Positions 21,851 to 34,111 of a stretch of DNA of 64,000 bases are shown piece by piece. The stretch lies in contig NC_079515.1 in the NCBI RefSeq assembly GCF_000801105.2, positions 16,515,407 through 16,579,406 of the forward strand, written 5' to 3'. The position numbers and the translations under genes were made by a program. Within the stretch, counting starts at the first letter, position 1. Every line of letters starts with the position of its first letter. The notes below the pieces were generated by a model that searched no databases, had not been told where the DNA came from, and worked only from the letters and a program-made list of their open reading frames with translations. The DNA comes from Raphanus sativus (lineage: Eukaryota > Streptophyta > Magnoliopsida > Brassicales > Brassicaceae).

Positions 21851-22554
21851 ACTTTTAACAGAAGCATCAGTAACATCAGTCTTTGAAAATAACAAACAAG
21901 CAAATTCTTGTTTCAGAGAATCTATCAACTGTTTAAGCATATGATTACACATAGGTGAGGACATCTATCAACTGTTTCAAAGAATCCATTCTCTTGAAGT
22001 TTGATCAGATATGTGATTACTTTAATGAATCTTGTTTGACACAATCAATTGTCATATTTGTATTCTTTTCTGAAACATAAAAAGCATAATGGTGATAGTC
22101 AATCTTTATATACACAGCTATATTGGGGGATAAAATTATATGTGATAATGACCCTCCATATACACAATTGTTTTATAATTAAGGTCTTATAGATGTAAAA
22201 TCTAAGGAATTACTACTTCCAACAATAAGCAAATCATGAGTACTACATACTACCTTGTAAAATAACTGAGAACTCTTATATACAAAAATGTTAGCACTAT
22301 GTTCTTTATCGATAAATTTATAAGGTCTTATAAATTTGAGATTTGAAAACTTCATACGGAAAACTTTGTCTCCCTTCCCAGAAATTGATCGATTTTGAGA
22401 AATCAAGCTAAAATTACAAAAGGAGACGAAAATCACCATCTATTACCCTTTCACCTTTGTTATGCGTTCAAGGTGAGAAATCCTCTTGTTTTGTTCGTTT
22501 GAGCTCGTCAGACATATGCTTCGTCAAATCTCGTCGGAATCGTTGAATCTTGTC

Positions 22555-22725
22555 GGCAAAAGTGTCAGAATCGTCGAAACTCGCCGGGAAGTCGCCAGAT
22601 CTCGCTCGCCGGGAAGTCGCCAGATCTCGCTCGCCGCCGGAGAGCTCGTCGTCGGAATGCTCGGAGAGCTCGTCGAAGAGATCATCGGAGAGCTCGTCGG
22701 AGAGATCATGGGAGAGCTCGTCAGG
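22555..22725 (+). repeat. Minisatellite in the right subterminal region of the MULE
   Basis: Tandem gccgggaagtcgccagatct units (two copies, 22579-22628) followed by gagctcgtcggagagatcat units (several copies, 22650-22720). Open frames across it on both strands (for example 22486-22827) are by-products of the repeats. Confidence 0.75.
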
Positions 22726-23191
22726 TTCGTATCAGTCTCGTATTCAGTCTCGTTTGATTGGATTTGGAGAGCTGTGGGAGAGAATACACCAAGGGGTATA
22801 ACAGTCATTTTATTATTTAGTTTTTAGTGGTAAAGTTGGTTAGTGTATTTTTGAAAAGTGGTATCATAAAAGTGGTATTAGTGGCAATTCCCCTTGATCT
22901 AGGTAGTATATGAAATTTTACTAAACTAAATATTAAAAAATTAGAATGATTCATATATACCATGAAAGATAGTTTAGAATATATTGATTCAAATGTAAAA
23001 TGTGGTTTGAAATTTTTAAAACAAAAGTGAAGAGTATAAACTTAAGTATATAGAGCACTAGAGCCGACCCGCCCTACGGACGGGATGTAAATTTGAAAAT
23101 TATTTAAATTGTTAGAGTAAATATATAATATAAATTTTTAAAAATTATTTTAAAATATCAATATTAGTTATGTATTCCAGTTTAGTGTAGA

Positions 23192-23195
<4 letters not shown>

Positions 23196-23247
<52 letters not shown>

Positions 23248-23252
23248 CAGTG
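23196..23252. repeat. (AT)n microsatellite
   Basis: Uninterrupted AT dinucleotides for about 40 bp, then gtatatatatc. A tgtagaatcga word precedes and follows the tract. Confidence 0.9.
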
Positions 23253-23502
23253 TAGAATCGACCAATTTTCAGCTTATGATGTTGGTTAATCTGATTCTGG
23301 TAAAGTACATGTCTAGGATCATCCTTGTTGGGGATTTATGCTCGTTATGGTCGAATAATCATCTAACAGTTGAAGGAATTGATGGATTGTGTCAACTATA
23401 ATCTCAAAAGTTATTTGAATGAGTTTACTTTTTAATCGCAAGTATCAACATGTTTATTTTGTGTTTATCTTTATTTCTTTTCCTGATACGGGTATTCTAG
23501 AA

Positions 23503-23608
23503 AGTATTTATGATTTGCAGTGTTCAAAATTTGAAATTTATTAAATATAACTTACATTCTAGAAAGTATTTATGATTTGCAGTGTTTCAAAATTTGAAAT
23601 TTATTAAT
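23503..23608 (+). repeat. Tandem duplication, about 59-bp unit
   Basis: attctagaaagtatttatga followed by tttgcagtgttcaaaatttg occurs at about 23504 and again at about 23560, with one extra T in the second copy. Confidence 0.85.
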
Positions 23609-26007
23609 GGCTAAGAAAATATAATAGGAACGTATAGAATGAAAGTGTGAATACTAAAGGGGAGATGGTGGTGGGGGCTGTGTAAATTGGAGAAGTAGAG
23701 AGACCTGAAGTAAATTGAGAAGGAAGAGAGTTGGGCCAGATGCATGATAGATTCCTACTTCACGCTAATCTTTTGTTCTCCTCTTCAATCACTTCACAAC
23801 ACTCGTGGTGGTGATACTCATGCTGGGTTTATATTTTGTAACTTGCCACAGGAAAAAATGAATCTTTGTATAGAAGAAGAAAATAACACAGACTTTTAAG
23901 TCTGATAGTTAGCCATGTACATGATTTTAATCTCTTTTGGTCTCTCCTTCATCTGACAAATCTCATTTTAGCTCTGCATCAGACTCATGTTTCCTCATCA
24001 TCCCTTTACTCTCTTCTTCTTCTTATCTTAGTTGTTGTTCCATCTGATCAAACAGAGATGCCATGTATCATTAAACATGGATGAAAATGACAATTCTTAT
24101 TTTAGATCATATGAATGAATTCTCTGTAGATTTGATGAGCATTGTCTACACTACTTGAAAGCTGAGACAAAATTTGAAAAATAGGCAAACCCTTCATACA
24201 AAAGCATAAGCATAATAAGCACGCTGTTATTTTTACTCTCGAGATCATTTCAAATCAAATGTTCAAAAAATGTATCTGGAACATGTCTTTTAGCCAGGAG
24301 ATAGATAGATACAGTATAAGCAGAATAAGGACACTGTTGTTTTTACTAAAGCAAAACTGGAAAAAAAAAACAACAGAAGGCTTCGAGAGAGATGATACCT
24401 TTCAACCTCTTCCTTTGGCATTTATATCAGTAAATAGCAGTTCATCATCACTATAAAGCAGATACAATAACATTCCAAAACATATATAAAACGCAACTGG
24501 CGAGAAAAGACCAAGCAATATAAAAAAAAGGTAGAAATACGTGAAGTGTGAGAGAAATAGAACCTTTAAACATGGGGAAATACCTGAAGAAGAAGCATGG
24601 AGTTTCCTTGCACGATCATTGCAGCTTCCCAAAGAAGGTTGAGGCAGACCTTCATTGTTCTCAACTTTATTCTTCAATTGCCTACAACACATGACATGAA
24701 TATACCTTTTCAATTTCTTTTTGCCTATAACACATTCGTAACGTAGCTCAGAATCTAAACTATATAAGCTCCCCTCCATATATAGATAAAGCTTTCACAT
24801 TTTACATTAAGTAAGTTAATAAATCAAAAGACTTCAATCTTCTAATTGGAACGAATCTTTGAATCAACTTCATTCAGATAATCAAACCACTAACCAACCA
24901 AGTATCTAAACCCAGAAACCATCGAAAGAGGAGTTAGCCATTTTTATGGAAGAATCTTTATGACATCCACAGCTTTGAGAGGATAATGATCAAGTGAAGA
25001 GGAGTTACCTTTTTATAGGTGCAGAGACAACAATCGTAACGCTTCGGTTGACTTGAACGGAAGAGACAAAACGTCACCATTGAAGATTCACACAACGATT
25101 CTTCATGTGAATTGAATACCTCGAAACTCCATTGTTGGTATCAGAGAATGAAGAAGAACAATGGGATTTGATTGTAAAAATAATTTCAACAGGTTAGTAT
25201 ATATTGAAAAAATATTGTTTGTGTTATTTATATATTTTTTTACATTTGTTTTTTGAGTTATCATTTGATTCAATTTGGCATATGATAAGTAGGTGATAAT
25301 TGCACTGCAGGTAAAATTCTGGAACTCTTAACACATTTTAAAATTGATGTATCGGTAAAATAATGTATTGAGTCACGGAGTAATAATGATTTCATCACTT
25401 TGATCTTGTCTAAGAATTGTTGGTATTATTTGCTTTGTAGAAGTTAAGAGTCTTTAACTCCTTATTTTTTAAATATAACAACTTATTTTAAATATTTAAA
25501 CTGCTTTTAACTCAAAATGGCATTAAGGTTATAATTGTTTTAGAGCACTTTAATATGTGTACTAGATTTTGACCCGCTCGACCGAGCGGGTGTCAACTTT
25601 TATTTTTATCTTTATTTATAGTAAATGTTATACTAATCAATAATTTGCAATATGTGTATTAATATAACATTTTGAAAGACAACGATGCATTTAATTACAT
25701 CAAATATACTTTTTTGTATTGTACCGTAAACTATATGACCGATATTTATTGGACATCATAAACACAAATCCAAAATTTGTATGATAGATTTATGTACAAA
25801 ATATCTAGAAAACCAGCTTTCTAAAATATACAGTAGGAAAATAGACAAATATGATTTAGTATGATATTAAAAATTGATACTTTAGTTATAACATTTGTAA
25901 AGAAATAAAAAGTTTGTAGGCAATTTATTCCATAGAAATAAAGCATAAAAGTCATATTATTCAAAATAAGGAAGGAATATATTATGAGGGGGAAGGGGTG
26001 TTCAGGT

Positions 26008-26335
26008 ACCCATTTAAATTCGGTTCGGGTTTATTCGGGTTTTGGATTTTTGGTACTAAAGATTTCATTCCCATTTAGGAATTTATAAATTTTGGTTTGA
26101 GTTTGGTTCGGATCTTTGTGGGTTCGGTTTAGGTTTGGATAACCTGTTATTTTTAAATTTATCTATACTTTAAAAGTTTTAATTTACTTCGGTTCGAGTC
26201 GGGTTCGGTTACATTTTTCTAGATACCAAAATTTTGAACTTATGCAAATATTTAACCAATTCCGGTACATATTTGATACTATTTTATCGGTTCGGCTCTC
26301 CGGGTTTGAGTTTTTTTGTCCAGTCCATCTGATAT
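26008..26335 (+). repeat. GGTTCGGGTTT-type low-complexity tract
   Basis: Irregular cggttcgggttt, ggtttgagtttggttcgg and ggttcggctctccgggtttg words over about 330 bp, like 5385-5495. Confidence 0.6.
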
Positions 26336-27814
26336 ATTTTTCTGTTAAATAAAGAGATAAAAACTAATATTATTTGGAAATATATGTGACTCCTACATGA
26401 ATGATAGGTTGGTTAGGTTAGGTTATAGAATAATATTTATTAGTTAGCACAAATATAGGAAATAGTTTAAACTAAAGGAAAGAGCACGACATTTAAAAAA
26501 GAAATTTTAGTTTTGAATATTACTATGTAATATTCTCTGTGATTTTGTGTGTTAAAATATGATATTATATTATTTCTGATTTGAATTGTCGTGTGGAGGG
26601 AGTAACTTAACAAAAATTCTGATTTGAATGAATATAAAAAAAGTTTTGTTAGTACATATTAAAACAGTTATCGTTGAGGAAGAAAATAAATTATTACACA
26701 AAAAGATGAAATTAAACTATTGGGGTGTGGATTAAAATTTATCATCAATTTCATGTTTATTATTTATTGACTTTAATGTTTACTGTTTTGATATGGAATA
26801 ATTTTTGGTTTAGATTTGATTTAGGAAACAATTTACTAATTAAGGAAAAGACAATGAATAGTTAAGATTAAGTTTATTTATTACTTCAGTGGCATTGTCT
26901 TGTAAATAAGTTAGAAGTCTTAGGGTTATTTTTTAATTGTACTTCTATTTTAATAAAGTAGATTTTACTTTTATAAATTATATACTTGTCTAAATTTGAT
27001 GTCAAAAAAACTTGTCTAAGTTATAATAAAAATATAAAAATGTAATTATTTATTTTCTCTTAAGATTTTCTTTTATTTTTGACTATACCGATAAGTCACA
27101 TATATTTTTAAATTTACAATTAGAGTAAGTAGACTGAAGTTATTTTCTCTTTTAGTTATATATTTGTTTCATGTATTAAAAAAAATTAACGAAATAATAA
27201 AAAAACAACTACTATTTGAATGACCATTTAAAATGTAAGTGTATTTTATTTTATTTTATTTTTTTTGTTAGAAATCACAAAGTTTTCTTATGATGGTATT
27301 TGGGATATAAATTTTTAGAATGACAGTTGAATTATATACACTAACTATAGATTATTTCTTATTTATGTATGTTTATTTATTGAATTAATTAGTTTTTAGA
27401 AAAAAGTGTTTTAGCTCTAATAAAAAACCGTTTCACATGATACGGTCTATTTTGATTTTTTGAGCTTTACATGACATTTGCTATTTCTAGTATGCTAACA
27501 TTGGGATAATAACAGTAACCAAGTCAACATTGGCCGCACCTGTTCTTCTAGAAATTATGTTCCTAAAGAGTAAAATTTGCCTCAATAAGATTTTTGAAAT
27601 ATCATCTTATATGATGCAACGGTTGGAATTGTCAGCTGTTCGCAAGCAGGAAATAATAAGAATATCAACATAGTGATGCTTGCAAGAAGAAAAGAATGGG
27701 TATATTATGACGCCAATCCTAAGTTTCTAACTATAGTCACTTAGCGCATCTCTAAGAAAAATCTCTCAACATGACAATTGTCATGAAAGGTCTAGAGACG
27801 TCTCTTCCTCCCGA

Positions 27815-27950
27815 ATCGTCTCTTCCATTATTTCTTTTTCTCTTATTCTTTTCTGTTCTTTTTAATTACTTTTATGTTGATCGTCTCTTCCATTTTTTTT
27901 TCTTTTTCTCTTATTATTTTCTGTTCTTTTAGTTACTTTTATGTTGAGAG
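27815..27950 (+). repeat. Tandem duplication, about 66-bp unit
   Basis: cgtctcttccattatttctt, ctcttattcttttctgttct and acttttatgttga recur in the same order at 27816-27881 and 27883-27947. Confidence 0.85.
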
Positions 27951-29685
27951 ATCATGGAAGATAAAAGATGAGATTAGAATTTCTAGCTAAACTGATCTTT
28001 AAGGTGCAAAATCAAAGCCTAAAACGTTTTAGTTACTTCTAATCTGATTAATCCTGAGTTTTAATAAGTTTTTTTTTATTCTCACCATTTTAACCAGTAT
28101 CTAGTATATGGGTATGACCTTTCACTTTTTTTTACTAATAGGCTCACTATTTACAACGTTTTGCATAGTGGCTCTGCAGTTTTCCCTCACGTAAGAACAA
28201 ACTTCAGTTACAAATAGCAACATACAATATGCAAAAGTCCAGATTGTTTTAAATCATTACAACACATGCTTCAGGATAACAACGAAAAGCTTCAAGCTAG
28301 CAAATTTTGGCTCATCTGAAAATCCTTGATCTTCTGCAACTCTTAAGCTGAAACTCTTTCAAGTGTAGTAACATTACAGGATCATACTTCTTCGTGAGTT
28401 TCCATAAAGATTGGTGTGGTTATTCGCCTAGTTGGTGCAAGTCCCAAATGCTGGGTAAGCCAGGAGGATAAGGAAATTGCTGACCGCGCCGTTTAGTATG
28501 TTTCACTGACGGTGATAAAAATAGAGGTGAGGAATAGAAGCTCAATCAAAGCCACAATTTTAACATGTTTCACATTCATAAGTGATGATGAAGTAAAGCT
28601 CTTGTTCTGATATGAGCAAACCTTAATCACTAAAATGGCATTTAGTTGACTGTTTCAGAGCAAAATTATTTTCCATTCGTATAAGAGAACATAGTAAACA
28701 TTCTAATTGCTAATCTATTAGCAGCTCACAATACCACAAACATAAACCGTTGCACCCTATCAAACAGTGGTTGAAATCACAATAACCAAAAAAAAATCAA
28801 TGCTTCAAAAAATTTTCTTTTGCTAAATGCTTCAATGTTCTTATACTAAAAGCTTAGAAAACAGAGTAAGTGAGTAACTGTCCCACAAAGAGACATTAAA
28901 TCCCAGACGTCTTTTCATGTTCTTCAGAAAGTTTAGACTAACCTGTGATCCAATTCTTTCTTCTAGTGGTGTGAACAAAAATTAGGCCATGAAACGACTC
29001 TTTCCTCCAGGACTATCACTCACCGCGTACTCTTCACTGAGATGATTTCACCTATAACATCTTTTGAAGATGGAAAACAAAAATAAGCAATTTAGTTGGA
29101 TCAGCGGATAACAATACAAAAAATAAAGCCAGAACAAAAAAAATCATACATCCCATAATCAACAATCAGGAAGAAGACCCAAGAACAAACACATCATATT
29201 TCTGGATAATCTAATTAGGGACAGAACTCAAACTCAACCTCTGAATCTAATATCAGAGAAAGAAAGAAGAAGGGATTGTGAGTTGGATGTGAGGATTATT
29301 TACATATTTATACAGAGCTAAGACCGCCTCACCCTCTATACCGTTGCATTGAAGGTCTCATAGTGGGTGTTTGAATTGATGGCCATGAACAACAGACACA
29401 ATAACGCTCTCCGTTTAGATTGATAGTGAAGGTGGAGAGTCTCTCGGTGCCGATGGAAGAGAAGAGTAAACAGAGGGAAGAAATTTAGGGTTTGACCGAT
29501 TTCAGAAACGGGCCAAACGGCCCACGAAAACATTAACTCTAGAAACAGGCCCACGAACGACGACCTTTTAATGAAACGAAGCGAATCGATACACGGGACG
29601 CGTGGCGGCATGATATCACAGGAGTTTCCAGGCTGTCTGCCTACGTGGACACCCTAGGAGGGATTTAAACCCTATTTTATATAAA

Positions 29686-29706
29686 TAGATATATATATAT
29701 ATATAT

Positions 29707-29740
<34 letters not shown>

Positions 29741-29741
29741 G
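29686..29741. repeat. Compound (AT)n(GATA)n microsatellite
   Basis: About 20 bp of AT followed by eight or nine GATA units, immediately outside the Helitron start at 29689. Confidence 0.9.
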
Positions 29742-30307
29742 TAAAAATGCTTTTCTTTTATTGTGTTTTGTTTAGTTTATTTTGTAAATTAAACAGTAAA
29801 GTATTAAAATTTTAAGTATATTTGTTGTTTTTATTAAATTATATTATAAATATTTTGTTTAAAGTTGAGTTCAAAATTTTTATTGAGATTTTTAAAACAA
29901 ATACATTATTTAGACAAACCAAAAAATAAGGAAACCAAGTTTAAAAAATTCAAAAATAAGAAGAATGTAGAAAAAATTAGAACAGATCTAATTAATTTTA
30001 TTAAATTGGGAACTTTTTTATTAAAAAAAGTGGGACATCATAATTGAATTTTTTCAATAATCTAAGGCCATATGTGTATATTTAATAAATCTACTTTATT
30101 AAACCATGAGTGAATTTTATTTAATATAAAATTTCTTATTAACTTAAATTATTTTATTTTTAAAATATAATTATTAATATATATGAACACATTAACTGTT
30201 TTTATGTTTATAAATACGTCAAAAATAGTTGATATAATTAAAAATTACTGACCACGAATATGTTATATAACATATTATTTTGATTAATTTAATACTTAAC
30301 CACAATA
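29742..30307. other. AT-rich intergenic DNA
   Basis: No recognisable feature. A 60-codon lysine-rich open frame (29865-30047) reflects A-rich composition and is not treated as a gene. Confidence 0.5.
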
Positions 30308-31112
30308 TGAACAACCCCTGTTCTAAAACGCGCTCGAGTTGCTGTATACGCGGCCGAGAAAACGCCAATCGGACCTTCACCGTGGCGAACTGATGCTGAT
30401 CGGTGGTGTTAGGCGGTGCAGCGAGTTTTGTCCGCGTTGACTTATAATAACCGTAAAATTGTAAGGCGGCGCGTTATTAGCACTACAGTGACTCTCTACA
30501 AATCTCTATTTCTTCTTCCTCAGTGACCTGACTCTACTTTACAAACGCCTCTATCACTTAATCTCTGCAATATATTGGTACTTCAAGACCATTTCTTCGA
30601 TGGATAAGCTGGAGCATGTGCTTGTGCTGAAGAACGACCGATGGTTCTTCACTTCATGGCTAAGCTAAATGAATCTGTGATGAATCTGAAAGTCATAGAT
30701 CTCTGAGATTTTTTTTCTCCACCATCGCTAACGCCATTCTCGAGGAGAGAAGGTTCGGATGTTGCGTATTAACACCAAAGACAGACGAGTGAAAGGTGTT
30801 GGGCTTTTTGAATGGACTTTGCTTAATTATCAGCAGCCCAAATTATAAATAAGATGAATGTGATAACAAGCAAACAAGTAAAATTATATCAAGGTAGTAA
30901 TATTATTACGGCGAGGCTAAATATGTTTAAATTTTAATGTTTTATGGATAAAAAATATTTAAAACACATTTAAAACCTAGAATATATATACAATAACCTA
31001 TATAAATGCTTTTGAAAAAATCCCCGCGTAATCCCCGAATAATTGATTCGGCGCTAGGCCCTATCTATCCGCACGCGTAGCGCCTAGCGCAATCTTGAAC
31101 AGGGTGAACAAC
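30308..31112. mobile_element. Non-autonomous hAT element, 789 bp, exact 8-bp target duplication
   Basis: The body is 30316-31104. An 8-bp duplication tgaacaac flanks it (30308-30315 and 31105-31112), as in hAT transposons. Terminal inverted repeats are CCCTGTTCTAAAACGCGC at the left and, inverted, CCCTGTTCAAGATTGCGC at the right. The subterminal regions are GC-rich with repeated GCGC/CTAGGC words. The middle (30480-30780) has host-transcript-like sequence with ATG-initiated MDKLEHVLVLKNDRWFFTSW, then a stop, of unknown origin. No transposase is encoded. Confidence 0.82.
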
Positions 31113-32120
31113 CAACAAATTATGAACAACTAAAAATATCGATTTATCATAAATGTTATATATTACGAATTGAAAACCAACATATAGAGTTTTTAATGAC
31201 TTTTATCATCTAATTTTATCTCATTTTAATCATTTAGATAGCATATTAGATGTATATATGCATAATTGCATATAAAGATTAAAGTACACATTTGAGAAAT
31301 TTGGAGCAAAATTGTGAGGTTATTTCTATGAATTTAGAAGTATCGGGAAAAATATGAAAACAACAAATAATTCAGGTACCAAGGTTACAAAAATTCGAAT
31401 ATTTTTTGGGTCTAAATAACACAATTGAAAGATTTGGAATTGATTTGGAAGAATGTTGCTGCAATTTACAAAGTGTTTGGTCGATTGAAAATAATTAGAA
31501 ATATGAGAGATTTAAAGTGCAAATAAGGAGAAGCCAGCCATTAGAATGGATGGAAGTTTATCTTCACTGGATATGGAGCTGGACAACGCCGGCGGCCATG
31601 ACGACGAAGCTACGAAGTCACAGAGACACGAAATAGAGACGTTGTGGACTTTTTTTGTTTTGAGAAAAGGGACGCTGTGGACTTCAGAAGCGTTAAGCAG
31701 TAAGTGGCAGATTTTTATCTGAGTTCCATAAATTTTTTTTTTAAAGTTTGAGTTCCATAAAAATCACAAACTTTTTCTTCACAAAATGTGTGGACACGAT
31801 CATGGGGAAGAAGATAAAATATTTTCAGAATTGTTGGAAAGTTCTATTTACATCCAAAAAGAAGAAGAGGATGTAGTTTTCTTTTGAGGTAAACTGGAAG
31901 AAAATCTAAACGATTAGGTTTGAAAAGGGATGCAGATATAATAAAGAGAGGAGAAGATGAAAGATTTAAAAAAAAAGATAGAAGATGAATAACACAGAAA
32001 TGTTGAGACTTAAAACGATTAGGTTTGGAAATAATGGGTTAAGAAATATGTAAAACTATGTTTTGATCAATGACATAGAATTGTAAATTTTATTTGTATT
32101 CCTGTTTTAATAGATTAGAT
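31113..32120. other. AT-rich intergenic DNA
   Basis: No recognised gene or terminal repeat. A slightly GC-richer patch at 31540-31640 has no open frame of note. Confidence 0.5.
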
Positions 32121-33062
32121 ATATTAGACATCTGTATCAGTTAGAAGAGTAGCCGTCGGTCTTCTTTCTCTTGCTCCGGTGGTTGGTGGTTCTCACCACC
32201 ACTGGGAGCGGGTAAGACTCTGGAGAAAGAGACTCTCAAAGCTCTTTAGCGCCGGCTTTCTGTCTCCGGAAAGGAATGGTTCTTCTAACATCTCTATCGT
32301 CGGTTTTGTGTCTCTAGGAAAGATGGTTTTTCTAGCATCTCGATCACCGAAACTTATGTTCTTGTGTGGTGAATTAATATTAGTTTGAAGTCGTGGGAAT
32401 ACTGCTTTTGTTTGGTTCTTGTTGTTTCAGTCACTTCGTCGCATCCTAAGTTAGCTTTTTGGGTTCGTTTTTTGTGATTTATGTTCGCTGTAAAGGTATC
32501 TACTAGACCTTATCTTGGACCTTTGTGGTTTTGGGAGATGGTTTCTAGACGAAGCAGTTAACTTGACCTTCAGTTTTTCTCTTGCGAGGAGGTGGGCAGT
32601 CTTTGTTCTATAGGTCACTTGGCTGCCTTGCGAGTGTCCGCGTGTAAGAACTGGTGGTCTTCTTTGACGTTTTACCAAGTAGCGTTTCAAGGTCTTTTGT
32701 CCTTGTATCTTAGTTTTAGTGGTGGTTTCTAGTCATGCAAGTTTCATATAGATAGCATCTGCTGGAGTTGGTGTAGATTTGACTTCTCGATTGTTTCTGA
32801 TGTTGATGGTTCTAATATGGCTTGGTGATATTTCCTTCAGGGTTGGGACTGCTCAAGACATTTGTTCTTTAGGTCAGCTCCATTGATATTGAATTCTTCT
32901 CGAAATATGGAAGTAATAGATTTGTGGACATATATGAGTTTTAGGCTCAGTTTATGTCTTTATTTTATTTTGTTTGGTTTATGTTCTTTGTCTTTGGTTT
33001 CTTATCGATACTATCTATCTCAACTTTCTTCGAGTTAAAAAAAAAATATTAGACATCTGTAT
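32121..33062 (+). mobile_element. Sadhu-like poly(A) retroposon, 0.9 kb, exact 17-bp target duplication
   Basis: The body is 32138-33045 and ends with an A-run. The flanks are identical 17-mers, atattagacatctgtat, at 32121-32137 and 33046-33062. The interior is CT- and GT-rich, unlike the neighbourhood, and has no long open frame (the longest is 69 codons at 32179-32388, starting MVGGSHHHW and unrecognised). A 0.9-kb, non-coding, polyadenylated insert with long target duplications fits the Sadhu family of Arabidopsis, which is moved by LINE machinery. The perfect duplication argues for a recent insertion. Confidence 0.75.
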
Positions 33063-33714
33063 ATTTACTCATTTCCAAAAACATTGGTATACACTACTTA
33101 ATTTGAATTATTATACTTCTGAAACTTTCCAAAAGCATTGAAAATCAAAATACACAAATTCACATTAAAAACGTTCATTGCAAGTAATTTATTATGTTTC
33201 TCGAGCACGTACATTATACATATACTACTTAAATTTGTAATAATAACTGTAGAGTTTAGGGAAATTTTAACCTTGAAATGATATTAAGTAAATTAAGATT
33301 AATTTATATAAGATATTTCTTTTAGATAGATTATTCACAAACATAATAAACCAAACTGAATCGTAAACCAATCCAAACCAAAGTTTAATTTAGGATTCAG
33401 TTCATCTAATCTCAGTCATCTCTAATCAATACATTCAACCATTGATATAACCTTCAAGCTTATGCATAATTGACCATGGAAAATGCAGTTATAATCTTAG
33501 GACTGAGAAGAAATGGTTTTTGCTTAAGATATAAATTTGATGTGTTTATGTTACTATTGCTTTTCACGTCTTTGTATTCTAATATATAAAATTACAGAAA
33601 ATAGTATCTCTTATAGCATTCTCTGATCTATGAAGCTGGTTGTTTTATTAGCTTTGTAATGAAGATTATGCAGGTACAAAATGTTTACTTTGATAATGGA
33701 GATGTGATGTCAAT
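33063..33714. other. AT-rich intergenic DNA with possible host exon end
   Basis: Mostly featureless. From 33674, after an acceptor-like tatgcag, an open stretch VQNVYFDNGDVMSIDGRREE continues across the LINE insertion site into 40561 onward. Whether this is a real host exon is uncertain. Confidence 0.35.
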
Positions 33715-34111
33715 AGACGGAAGAAGAGAAGAAGAAACGGCAAACGCAGTTTCCGGTTATTTGTGCGGTAAGCAGAAAAAGCAAAGAGGATGGCGGCTCC
33801 TAGGGCTTTGGCGATAAAAAGGCGACTTTTGTCTCCAAGGTTTCCGCCGTTTTCTGCGTCAGATCATAGATCCCCAGGCTACATCGAGGCACAAAGGAGA
33901 CTACAACACTCTTTGTTCTTTCCCCTGCAACGGATCTCTCTGGCTTCCTCTCCTCTAGCTCTTGCTACGCTTACTTTATTTGCAAGTCTTATCTCTGCCC
34001 TAGGCTTGTGTTTGGTTTCTTCTTATTTTCGACTCTCTCTAGCTATTGCTACGTTTCTACTTTGAATCTGAGGTTGTATTAGGCTTGTGTACCTCTCCTC
34101 TGCATGACAGT

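Larger units (their letters stand above)
18386..22902. mobile_element. Pack-MULE (Mutator-like element), 4.5 kb, carrying several host gene fragments
   Basis: The element body is 18395-22893. An exact 9-bp duplication ttgatctag flanks it (18386-18394 and 22894-22902), which is the Mutator hallmark. The termini are GGGGAAATTTCATAACTAC at the left and, inverted, GGGGAATTGCCACTAATACC at the right, both followed by related CACTTT/ATACAC words. No transposase frame was seen. The interior has fragments resembling a PPR gene, a DUF547/MIP1-like gene (plus strand) and a PATRONUS/securin-like gene (minus strand), plus exon-like stretches and TTTATAA-rich filler. This composition defines a Pack-MULE. 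Confidence 0.85.
23058..25561 (-). mobile_element. Helitron 3' end with uncertain 5' extent
   Basis: On the minus strand a hairpin (CCCGTCCGTAGGGCGGG) followed by TCGGCTCTAG|T ends at 23058. The terminal 110 bp matches the family of the element ending at 6831. No 5' TC terminus was found before the next Helitron end at 25562, so the 5' part may be lost or the element may be interrupted. The interior includes minus-strand open frames (24402-24779) with no recognised similarity. Confidence 0.5.
25562..29689 (-). mobile_element. Helitron, about 4.1 kb, no transposase seen
   Basis: On the minus strand it starts A|TCTATTTATATAAAATAG at 29689, followed by GTGTCCACGTAGGC and CCACGCGTCCCGTG, the analogues of the CACGTGTC motif. 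It ends with hairpin CCCGCTCGGTCGAGCGGG and TCAAAATCTAG|T at 25562. The right kilobase (28200-29400) has higher GC and short unassigned frames; 25600-28100 is AT-rich and could include nested insertions. No Rep/helicase motif was found. Confidence 0.7.

Noticed and set aside
22486..22827. Overlapping open frames of 83-113 codons on both strands
   Set aside because: They come from stop-poor GC-rich minisatellite units in the MULE subterminal region, not from conserved protein sequence.
29865..30047. Lysine-rich 60-codon frame
   Set aside because: Simple consequence of A-rich sequence.
32179..32388. 69-codon frame in the Sadhu-like retroposon
   Set aside because: Short, unrecognised and inside an element type that is non-coding; treated as chance.
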